Translations under genes and position numbers: made by a program
Notes under the pieces: generated by a model
Told to the model about the DNA's origin: nothing
Seen by the model: the letters and a program-made list of their open reading frames with translations, nothing else
The model's database searches: none
Source of the DNA: Corynespora cassiicola
Taxonomy: Eukaryota; Ascomycota; Dothideomycetes; Pleosporales; Corynesporascaceae
Reading direction: 5' to 3'
Assembly: GCA_022059125.1 (NCBI GenBank)
Contig: JAEUWY010000002.1
Coordinates: 1,178,001 to 1,242,000, forward strand
Length of the DNA: 64,000 nt
Shown here: one piece after another, positions 12,058 through 21,345 of the stretch
How positions within the stretch are numbered: the first letter of the stretch is position 1
Layout of the letters: each line of letters begins with the position of its first letter

Positions 12058-12358
12058 GGCGAGCAGCAGCCGATGGCATTGTCAGGAATCGAGTCGCAAT
12101 AGCTGTCGTGAGGTCCGTTTGGGGGCGGCAAGTTGTTGGGGGGGCGGAAGGGAGGCCTAGAGTGAGTCGATGGTGGCATGGCCATGCATGTGATGTCACT
12201 GTAGGCGCAGGCACAGGCACACCCGAACCTCTAGCACCTTCGCGTCCGCCCTCACCTTCACGTTCACGCGACACGCCCACCAAACCATCAAGAGGCCAAT
12301 CACCTCACCGTCCTCGCCTCCCCCATTGCGTCGTCTGGCCTCACTTGCGACGGCTACG

Positions 12359-13907
12359 ATGCGGGCGCTCTCCGTTGCACGCATTGGCTGTCTGCGCCCA
12401 CGCGTCCGTCCGGTTGCCCGCCCAGGCCTCCGCCGGCCGCTCCTGACCCTCGCCATCGAGACATCCTGCGACGATACCTCCGTCGCTATCCTCGAACGCC
12501 ATGAGCCCGACTCTCCCCACCCTGGCCGCGCCGAGCTGCACTTCCACAAGAAAGTCACGTCGGATAACGCAAAGTTTGGTGGCGTGTATCCCCTGGTGGC
12601 GCTGCAATCGCATCAGGAGAACCTCGCCTTGCTCGTGAGCGAGGCTATTCCGCACCTCCGCGGCCGCACACCCGACTTTGTCTCAGTAACCCGAGGGCCC
12701 GGCATGCGATCCAACCTCTTCACTGGCGTCGATACTGCCAAAGGCCTCGCCGTGGCATGGCAGGTTCGCTTCTCAGAAACCTGTCTCGTTGATGCTTGGT
12801 TAATATCTACGTAGAAACCTCTCGTCGGCGTCCACCACATGCAAGCACATGCCCTCACTCCCCGCTTAGTACATGCTTTGCAGCCCGACACGCCGGCAGT
12901 GGAGCCTGTCCAGCCCCAATTCCCCTTTCTATCCGTACTCGCCTCGGGTGGCCACACCTTGCTCATACACTCTGCATCCTTGACCCAGCATGACATTATG
13001 GCCTCAACTGTCGATATTGCTGTTGGAGACCACTTGGACAAGGCCGCCCGGATGGTGCTTCCACCCAGCATATTGGATAATGCCGAGGGTACCATGTACG
13101 GTGCCCTTCTCGAACGCTTCGCTTTTTCGCCTGAACCACATGCTACAGCGCAGAAATCGGTACCCGAGGCTTCGGAAGATAGGCAAAAGCAGACCAGCAC
13201 CCCTCGCCTAGAAGATAACACTGCGAACCGATACCGTGACGTTTACAGTCGGCGATACGACTACGAAGTGCCCAAGAATCTTGAAGAGGACGCTATGCGC
13301 AGGTCAAAGTGGGGATGGAGTTTCAGGCAGCCTTTTGCAAGAACACGCAGTGGTGTCAAGAATAACCCACTGGCTATGAGTTTTTCTGGCCTTTCGGCTG
13401 CGGTCGAGCGTGCAGTACAATATCAGTATGACCCTGCAACCGGTAAACCGAGCAAGGCCCAGCGCTTGCCCCAAGACATTAGCATTGCCGAGAGGAAAGA
13501 TATGGCTAGGGAAGCAATGCGCGCTGCCTTCGAGCACATCGCCAGCCGCGTAGTAGCGGGCCTAAAAGAGCTCTCTCGCGGGCAATCACCCCCTGTAAAT
13601 GCCGTCGTAATGGCGGGCGGTGTTGCTGCTAATACGTTTCTCAGATACATGTACGAGTCTTGTTGCACTGATTTCAAATATACTGACCCCAGCCAGTCTC
13701 GCAAGCACGCTTTGTGCGCATGGGTATTCTGATATCAGAGTCGTCTTCCCTCCGCCGAGTTTCTGCACTGATAACGCAGCAATGATTGCCTGGGCCGGTC
13801 TTGAGATGTACGAGGCCGGTTATGCTGACCCGCTTTCTATCCGGGCCATACGGCAATGGCCACTTGACCAGCTACTTTCACCACCCCAAGAAAACCATAC
13901 AAGATGA
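12359..13907 (+). CDS. QRI7: Mitochondrial tRNA N6-threonylcarbamoyladenosine synthase subunit (TsaD/Kae1 family)
   Basis: Transfers the threonylcarbamoyl group to A37 of ANN-decoding tRNAs in mitochondria (t6A). Three exons: 12359-12763, 12815-13650 and 13697-13907 (1,452 nt, 483 aa). I start at the ATG at 12359 because the open frame upstream to 12326 begins with TTG; the resulting N terminus is Arg-rich and acid-free (MRALSVARIGCLRPRVRP), a good mitochondrial presequence. Kae1/TsaD signatures: LAIETSCDDTSVAIL, HQENLALLVSEAI, VTRGPGMRSNLFTG, metal-binding GVHHMQAHAL, LASGGHTLL, VDIAVGDHLDKAARM, VVMAGGVAANTFLR and CTDNAAMIAWAGLEMYE. An insertion of about 90 residues in the middle is typical of fungal forms. 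It shares a divergent promoter with the patatin gene. Confidence 0.94.
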
Positions 13908-14904
13908 ACCCAATTCTTTTCATCCACGGCAAAGCTAACCAATCTCGAGCAACGGAACGTAGGGCCACAGTCGTCAGGTTGTCGAGATCATCCATTCAGC
14001 CTTGATCACAATCGAAGCGAAGGCCGTTGAAAGGTGATACGAGGCAATGGCGCATATAGTTTAACCCTTGGGGCACGGAAAACGTCCCCAAAGGGGTTGC
14101 CGGCGCTCCTAAAAACCTAAAAACAGAACTTGGCTGTACTCCCAAGTTTCTATTCAGGTGCAGTATGTAATCTGACCTGAAGCACGACAGCCAAGGCCAC
14201 TATCATTGCAAAGGCATTTCTGCATGGCCATTCTCTCCCAAAGAAGAAGCTAGCAAGGCTGGAGGACAGTCTTTTTGCGTCTAGATTCAACCAAGCTGGA
14301 GCTAACTGTGAACTTACGTTTTCAAAGTATTGGTTCTGAAGGTCGAATCTAGTCACACATGACCCCCGCGTTCCTGCAAGGGCCTCGTTTAAGCTTCATG
14401 TCCCTGCGCCCAATACGGCATCGCTCGGTTCTTGCCGGATCCTCGGTGCGATCTTTTCAAATAGCCAGTAATCTACACATACAGCCTCTACTCTATTTTT
14501 CCAGTCGAATTCCCACTTCCACCAAATCACATCACTGTTCGCTTCATAACATGGCCTTATATAGCTAATAATAGTTTGTCAATCATGCCATCACTTCGAC
14601 ACGAGCTCCAGGACCAAATCCGCCCGCAGCTCAACGTGCAAGTGCGACCTAGAACCAGGAACGAAGGCGGATATCCCCACGGCTTGCTGCAGAAGAGGAG
14701 TTTCAAACACGTGAAGGAAATTCAGTACGACGGAAACAATAGTGTCTTCTTCGTATCTTTCATTTGCACATAGTGCTGTAGCTGTGAATCTGGTGACTCC
14801 AATGGAAAAAACATCATATAAAATTCCAATGTGCGCACCTTGTACCTGCGACACCGTTGAACGGCTCCATCTCAAGAAGCCTTGCTGGACGACGTAAAAA
14901 AAAC
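13908..14904. other. Intergenic between QRI7 and the repeat-peptide precursor gene
   Basis: About 1 kb with no supportable gene. It contains a strong stem-loop at 14063-14098, listed separately. The last few hundred bases should hold the promoter of the precursor gene that starts at 14905. Confidence 0.4.
14063..14098. other. Stem-loop, about 160 bp after the QRI7 stop
   Basis: The two arms AACCCTTGGGG and CCCCAAAGGGGTT are complementary apart from a two-base bulge, and an inner ACG/CGT pair closes on a GAAAA loop. The position suits the 3' UTR of QRI7, where it could stabilise or end the transcript. Seen directly in sequence; the role is inference. Confidence 0.45.
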
Positions 14905-16870
14905 ATGGCATCTTCACGGCTCAGTGTGTTGGCTTTTCTAGGTCTCCTTGCTAGGTATGCTGGAATGCTTCGACGGTATTGATATTTCTAACGGTCGCAG
15001 CGTGCACACATTGCCTGCGGCTATCCCAAAGCCTAGTAATAATATTGGGCTGGGTAAACCTACATACAGCATCAGCTGGGACCTGGGTCTGCCACAGCCT
15101 ACCGAGGAACCAGAAGCGCCAGAGCCAGCACCCTACCCTCCAGTTCCGGCCCCTCAACCGAGCGACCATATTAGTCTATCTCCGCCATCTTTCTCGGTTA
15201 GCTGGGATGGCAGTCCAGCCCCAACGGCAGTTCCTGAGGAACCAGAGTACCCTCCTCCCCCGCCAAATCCCAGTGATCAGATAAGCTTGGGCCCGCCATC
15301 CTTTACCATCAGTTTTGATCCAGGCTTTCCTGAGCCGACTGAGGCCCCTGAAGATCCAGAGCAGCCGGAGCCAACAGTAGATCTGCCTGGTCCTCCTAAT
15401 CCCAGTGATCAAATCAGTCTCGGCCCTCCTTCTTTCTCTATTAGCTTTGATCCAGGTTTTCCGGAGCCTACAGACGTGTCAGAAGAACCAGAGTCTACTC
15501 CAGCTCCACCTTCCCCACCCAAACCAAGCGATGAGATCAGTCTTAGCCCACCGTCTTATTCCATAAGTTGGGATCCTGGATACACACCACCAGCAAGCAC
15601 ATCTGCTGTGAAGACCAAGACAAAAAGGCCATGGAAGCCTACTCGACGGCCATTTCCATTCCCACCTAAGCCTAAGCCAACGGATCAGATCAGTCTTGGT
15701 AAGCCTGTTGCAAGTATCTCTTGGGCTATCAAGAGGCAAGACGACGAGCCTGAACCCACGGATTTTCCAGAACTTCCAGATGACCCCGCATTTCCGGAAG
15801 ATCCTGAATTCCCCGACGATCCTGAAGGTCCAATTATAATTGCACCCTCTCCTCCCCCGCCTCCTCCTAACAGCATTGGCATTCAACCTCCGGTTGCGAC
15901 CATCTCCTGGGGGAAGCGTGAGCCTGAACCACAAGGAAACACAATTGGCCTCGAGTTTCCGACCGCCATCGTAACATGGTGGACCAAAAAGCCACAACCC
16001 CCCAAGTCTTCCGCATATATTTCATGGGGTAAGCGCGAGGCTGAAGCCGAAGCCGAAGCCCAAACCAACACCATCGGCATAATTGTTCCAACACACCCTC
16101 CATCAAATCCATGGGACCCTCCAGCCGGCCCCCCTCATTCGGGATACATATCCTGGGCCAAGCGAGACCCCGAGCCCACCGAAGTCGCAGCTCCAGCATC
16201 ACCAAGACAAATCGGCCTTACTCCGCCAAAGGTTTCCATTTCCTGGGGAAAACGTGGCCCGGAGCCTACCGAAGCCGTCGTCGCCGAGCCCCGACAGATT
16301 GGGCTCACGCCCCCCAAAGGTACCGTCATATGGGGAAAGCGCGACGCCGAGCCTCAGGCCAACACCATTGGCATCATCTTTCCTACTTACATTCCATTGC
16401 CGGGCCCTTTTGATCCTCCCTCAGGGCCTCCGCATTCAGGCTATATATCCTGGGGCAAGCGAGACGAGGTCGCCACAGATACCTTGGCATCTACAAACGT
16501 CCGGCCCACCCCTATCACAGATTCCTCCAAGCCGTCCAAGTATCTCTGTCCCGCTACTATTACTGCGACAGTAATTCCTGTCTGTGAGCCTCCCATGTGC
16601 CCGCACGGACAGATAGCTTGTGATTTGAATCTCCCGGTTCCTGTCTTGAAGAAAAGAACTCGATCTAAAGAGGAGGGAATAGTAATTGAGAAGAGGATTG
16701 TAACTGTCAAGACGAAGACAGTGAACCTGCCGGCGCCGACGCCAATCAAGCCGACGAAACCAGTACCAGTGCCAAATTCATGCAGCAAAACGGTGACCAA
16801 GACTGTTATAGGTGCGTGCCCAACGTATACTTGTGTGCCGTGGTGTGAAGCAGTACAAGTTGTGCGATAG
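14905..16870 (+). CDS. Secreted repeat protein, candidate Kex2-processed multi-peptide precursor
   Basis: I know no named family for this gene. Two exons, 14905-14954 and 15001-16870 (639 aa); the intron has donor GTATGC, branch TCTAAC and acceptor CAG. Splicing joins the signal peptide MASSRLSVLAFLGLLAS to the repeat region; without it the frame has no secretion signal. About 12 units begin (N/D/R)-x-I-x-L and carry a core of the form IGLxPPxxSISW. In the first five units the core is followed by acidic Pro/Glu linkers (WDPG/FDPG). From the sixth onward it is followed by a dibasic site: IKRQ near 15730, then W-G-K-R or W-A-K-R near 15910, 16027, 16156, 16243, 16333 and 16452. E-P or E-A dipeptides follow several of them (KREAEAEAEAQT), as in alpha-factor precursors cut by Kex2 and trimmed by dipeptidyl aminopeptidase. 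A C-terminal domain of about 120 residues has eight Cys. Expression, cleavage and peptide function are inference. Confidence 0.82.
15040..16475 (+). repeat. About 12 diverged tandem coding repeats inside the precursor gene
   Basis: Protein-level repeats of about 23-55 residues with conserved cores and variable proline-rich spacers. Representative cores: NNIGLGKPTYSISW, DQISLGPPSFTISF, DEISLSPPSYSISW, NSIGIQPPVATISW, RQIGLTPPKVSISW and RQIGLTPPKGTVIW. Two units are longer and nearly identical in their second half (GPPHSGYISW). Unit length varies, so this is an old and diverged array, not a recent tandem duplication. The Ser/Thr-x-Trp end is the most conserved part. Confidence 0.85.
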
Positions 16871-17809
16871 ACTGTGTCATCAAGTTGGGTACGAGGTGCG
16901 AACTTGTGGACGGACGAAGGAAGATGTGCAATATCTGCGTTGAGCAAAATTTTTTCCAAACAGATGCACTCGCTAGAACCTGGAACAATTCCATCAAACT
17001 TTTCCCATTCCACTCATGATATCCATCCACCATGCACCGTGCTCTCCCTCGTTGCGCACCATCGCGGCACCAAGACCCTCTTCAACACGCCCACCAACCG
17101 CCCCCTCCCCATCGCCATACCACATCCTCTCCCATTTCCGACCCGGAACTCCTCCGATACGCGCCCCAATACTCTATCTCAGGCCGCCCATAAACTTCTT
17201 CCTTTTTCTGCAAGCACGTGAAACGCACTCAACACAGCTTGGCGGTCTCAAGGCGTCGCGTCCCGGTCGCAAAAAGCGGGGATGACGCGAGATCAAGCTC
17301 TTTGCCGAGAATGTCCCCAGGCTTATATAGATGCAAGTGTATTCTGCGAAATATCAATCGACACCGTGATGACTATTTTTTTCCTCGAGTGCTTGAAGGT
17401 TTATTGATGGGTGGCTCTTGAAGAAAAATTGGGCGGACGAACACGAGAAAGGTAACAAAAAAAACACAGAAATTGTTACGTCAAGAGAACGTATAGTACT
17501 GCGTATGCGAGCAAGCAACAACGGATGAATACGAAGAAGATACTTAATAAGTGCAATACGCATACAACGGGCCGGATTCCTTGGAAGTAAAGTTTATGCC
17601 GCATATACGTCTTGCGGTACCGAGACTAGATTCTGCAAAGCGAATTTACCTGCTACCGACGGTTTAATGCTGGGAGCTGGGCTTCTACGCCACGGCGCGG
17701 CATATACGACATCCTAATCGACCAAATACCTACACACAAGTTCTGACTTTCCGGTCTGTTCACATTTTCCAACTACTTTCCAAACTATCGACTCGAGCGT
17801 ATCTCCACC
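16871..17809. other. Intergenic, 3' of the precursor gene and promoter of the small membrane-protein gene
   Basis: About 940 bp with no coding pattern. Pyrimidine-rich stretches at 17040-17180 and just before 17810 (CCACC before the ATG) suggest promoter and 5' UTR of the next gene. Confidence 0.35.
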
Positions 17810-18076
17810 ATGGGCGACAAATCCAAAGACTCTCAGATCTTGCTCCTGTTCACCCTCTTCGGCATCCTCGTCGTGCTTTTCCTATTTCTCATCGCTTTCA
17901 TCGTTCAGACCTGGGCTTTATGGAAAATTGCCAAGGTCGTGGTGGAGCAAAATACAGAGGGTGGGGTAGATGAGCTAGGTTCGAGGGCGAGTGGGGTACC
18001 TTTCGGGGTTGGGGGAGCAATGAAGAGGGAAAGTAGAGGGAGTGCTGCGATAGGGACAGGCGGTCGATATGAGTGA
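17810..18076 (+). CDS. Small single-pass membrane protein, function unknown
   Basis: 88-aa intronless frame. The ATG sits in a strong initiation context (CCACCATGG). A short polar N terminus (MGDKSKDSQ) precedes one long hydrophobic segment, about residues 10-38 (ILLLFTLFGILVVLFLFLIA and on). A polar, Gly-rich tail of about 45 residues follows and ends in GGRYE. No signal-peptide cleavage site is obvious, so a type II or III single-pass protein is likely. It lies between the repeat precursor gene and the convergent WD40 gene. I do not recognise a family. It could be a chance frame, but the start context and the clean hydrophobic block argue for a real gene. Confidence 0.5.
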   Translation: MGDKSKDSQILLLFTLFGILVVLFLFLIAFIVQTWALWKIAKVVVEQNTEGGVDELGSRASGVPFGVGGAMKRESRGSAAIGTGGRYE

Positions 18077-18441
18077 GAAAAAGAGAGCAAAAGAGGAGGA
18101 ATTGGCCGTGTTTGGGGGTGTCTGTTGACAAGCCGCGAATTACTTCTACAGGATGTTGCCTTGGAGCATATCGATGGCATCGCTACCCAAAGTATAGGCC
18201 TCCATGATGGAAGCCAATGTGCGGTTGCGATGAATTAATAGGGATTACTAATAATAACATTGGATGCAAGAAGCAGCCACCGACGAGAAGGTAGAGCGGG
18301 CACCAAGATGTGCACAGCAGAAAAAACCGCAAAACACCTTCTTCCAAAGCTCCCTATGGGGCACTCCGTTTGAGAAGCAAGACAAAGTAGGAATACATAG
18401 CGACTTTGAGGGAGAGGGAAGAAAAGAGGCAAGGATAAACA
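18077..18441. other. Convergent 3' spacer
   Basis: 365 bp between the stop codons of the small membrane-protein gene (+) and the WD40 gene (-). No gene or repeat seen. Confidence 0.35.
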
Positions 18442-21002
18442 TCACCGCCCACACAACTTCTGCCCTGCGCCATACACACCTCTCGACGACAGCATCACCT
18501 CTTTGAACTCCCTAAACTCCCGTCTCAGAGCCGCGATATTACCTTTCAACCCTTCGTATTCCTCCTGGAGGATCCTCATCCTCATTCCTTCCTTCCACCT
18601 CTTCTCCCCGGACAGCTCAAGCTCATGCAATCCTATCTCAAAGCTGAACTTCCTGAAGGGAGCTTTATCAACATTATCTTCCGCAGCCAGAGTGTGCTTG
18701 AAAGGCTGTTCAGGCTCCTGCTGCACTCCGTCCGATTTCGATGGCTTGTGCTGCGGCCTTTGCCCCGGGGGTGCCGGGAAGGGACTCCGAAGCGGAAGCC
18801 CGGGTTGATGATGTATAGTCGAACGACCCAACTGTGCAGGCGCATGCTCACGATCATGCCCCAGCTCCACTTTCGGAGAGCTACGCCTCGGATGCGCAAA
18901 CGCCACCTCGGGGAGCGACGCCCTGAAGGACGGGCCAAAGCTTTCTTCAGCCTCTCCATCCATGGCTCTGATGCTGCTTCTTTGTTCAAAGCCAGTTCTG
19001 CGTTTCGGGTGGGTGGCAACCGAGCCGTTGGCATTATTCGCCCTAGACGAAGAAGAAGGCCTCTGGGCAGCCGTTACATCTCTACTCGGGCCCGCAAACA
19101 CCCTCACACCCCTCCTCACTTTGGACATCGGCGGCGTGACAAACACGTCCGAGTCCGACTTTTGCTCCGAGTATTCTGACGGACTATACTCGACAGCGAG
19201 GGCCTGGCATCCCTCGTCATGTGCAGGTGCAACGCGCGTTTCCGACCATCGCCGCGTTTCGCGTAGCATTGGCCTGACCGATGTGGTGGATATGGCCTGG
19301 CTGACACGACTGCCTGGACGTGTGTATAGCAGCGTGGGGTTAGGGGGAGGAGGGGATCCAGCTCTAGGGGCCTTGAAGGTCTCGGTCGCGAGCCTAGGCC
19401 GCGGAAAGGGTTTCTTGCGTGGGCGGTCCGGCGTGCGGTCTTTTCTTCCAGGCGAGGTCTGGTTCAGATGTGGCATTATGCGGGATTGAGATATAGAGGT
19501 AGGACGGGAGGAGTAGGCGGGGGCGGAAAAGAGGTCCAGGGATGGATCGATGAATATTGGTTTCAGATAGTTGGAGCCGTTTTCGGGATATGTGGCTTTT
19601 TTGACGGTTATTTGGTCTTCTTCGTCGGAACTTCTCTCATACTCGGAAAGGACTGCGCTGAGGACGGGTTGGGAAGGCGAGGTGATGGAGGTGGCGGTCG
19701 AGGAGTGGCGGCTTGGAAGCATGAAAGGCGAGGACATGTCGCCAACCCATTCGATAGTGATGATTGGAGCTCGCATGTCAATCTCATTGAGGAGAAGGCC
19801 GAGGATGTTGAATACAAAGGCTTTACCGGCGTGCGTTCCAATAGCAATCAGCGTTTCAGAACCTTCGTACGTACGCTCCCCTGGTGTTCCGTCGCCGCTG
19901 AATAAGACTACCTTGTCTTTTCTTCCACGAGATCGAAAAGGACCCTTTGAGGTTATGGATAAAGATGTAGCGGGTCCAGATACATGCTATGTTCTAAGGA
20001 TTTTTGCGCCCCCTTCGAAATCTGTGAGACGACAGCGCCCATCGTGCCCAATGCTGACAATGCGTGACTTGTAACCAGGTACAAACTCAGCAGCAGCAAT
20101 TCCACCCATGGCTGCTTTGTGGAGCTTCTTTATTGAACCAAGTTCATAGGGATGGAGAGGGAGTTTTTGGTGCTGATTCGCGGGATGGAGAATGCGAGGA
20201 GACAATCGGTAAACTGCCAATGTCCCATCTTGATATCCTAAGAGAAAGAAGGTTTGCGCTACAGACGAGTTGTGGTCTGATACTCGAAACGAACAACACG
20301 TCACGGGATACTTTGAGTGACTCGGCTGGAACTGCAACGGCGCACGGCCTAGAAAATGAATGTCCTGCATCAAGACAACCGGCGGTGTAGGGGAAGCAGA
20401 GACGATAATGTTTCCGTCTTTGGATACCGCCAGAACGTTAGGGGGCGACGGGTGTACATGGGTGAGAGTTGTGAGCTCTGCATTAGAGATGGAGTAGGAT
20501 TGGATGGAATGGCTGAGGGTTGTGGTAAAGTAAAGGGTACGAGAATCGGGTGAGAAGACAAGTAGTCGTGGGTCGCCCTTTGATACACCGTGTTAGAGTT
20601 TGGGTTTGCAGAGTGGAGTTGACTCACGTCTCCAGACTTCAACTTGCACCTCCGGTCTGTTCCCCTTGCCGTGTCGTGTAGGACAACAAGATGGCTATCC
20701 GTAATAGCAAGTAGGCCGCTGTTGTCCTGAGAAGGACGTGCGGAAACGACACCGTCACTGGTCGCACACCGAAAAAGCAAACTCCGTTGAGAGTTTTTCT
20801 GCAGCCAAGCCGCCCCAGGGGTCGCGATGAATAAATTCCGTCCTGCGTGTGGGATTTGGGACGTGAGCGCCATGCCAAAGTTCAAACTAACGATGTGGAT
20901 GTAGGGACGAGTGCATGGCTCGACAATGGCATAGCGAATACGATGGACTTGCGCAGTTGGCGAGTATTACCTATAAAGGTAAGAAGGTGTTAACGAGGGC
21001 AT
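18442..21002 (-). CDS. WD40 beta-propeller plus C-terminal coiled-coil protein, interrupted by an in-frame TAG
   Basis: Three exons fit: 21002-20971, 20886-20628 and 20577-18442 (809 codons). The first two joins are in phase and give an N terminus MPSLTPSYLYSLNFGMALTS; an alternative is the ATG at 20873. The first half has WD40-type strands (PRLLVFSPDSRTLYFTT, PNVLAVSKDGNIIVSA, FFLLGYQDGTLAVYRLS, RIVSIGHDGRCRLTDF). Codon 294 (19989-19987) is TAG. The same frame then continues for 514 codons with another blade (LIAIGTHAGKAFVFNILG), a long Ser/Pro/Arg-rich linker and a C-terminal helix of about 50 residues (EGLKGNIAALRREFREFKEV). No intron can skip the TAG without deleting conserved strands. 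Propeller plus C-terminal helix recalls NEDD1/GCP-WD, the gamma-tubulin-complex adaptor, but that is only a suggestion. If the TAG is not bypassed, the gene makes a 293-aa fragment or is a recent pseudogene. Confidence 0.7.
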
Positions 21003-21345
21003 CGTAGCTTGACTGGCTTCGGAATAAAATGGCAAGGCCAACTGGTCACAAAAGCAAAGCAAATACCGGCTAAACAAATGGCTCATCACCACGACAGCCA
21101 AGAAACCTTAGAAGAAGAACATCTGAACATAAATAAAAACGTGATTTCCATTATTATCGTGACCTCATCAAGGTATTAACTTTTGCAAAAGCCCAAATAT
21201 CCGACCCGTGTTCTCATAAAATCCCATCATCCAACTGAATAAACCCAAAAACTCCTTATTGAGATGTCACTCTCTCGCTTTCATGTCATGTCGTGCCGCA
21301 TCGTGTTGTGTCGTGTCGTTCGTAGTCCTGTCCTTCAATTCGTCT
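21003..21345. other. Intergenic between the WD40 gene and the lysozyme-like gene
   Basis: 343 bp, rather AT-rich, holding the WD40 gene promoter and the 3' UTR of the neighbouring minus-strand gene. It contains short runs of GTC/GTGTC (21290-21330). No gene seen. Confidence 0.35.

Noticed and set aside
14905..16870. Ustiloxin/phomopsin-type ribosomal peptide cluster around the precursor gene
   Set aside because: No UstYa/DUF3328, tyrosinase, methyltransferase or P450 gene within the window, and repeats lack a fixed Tyr-containing core.
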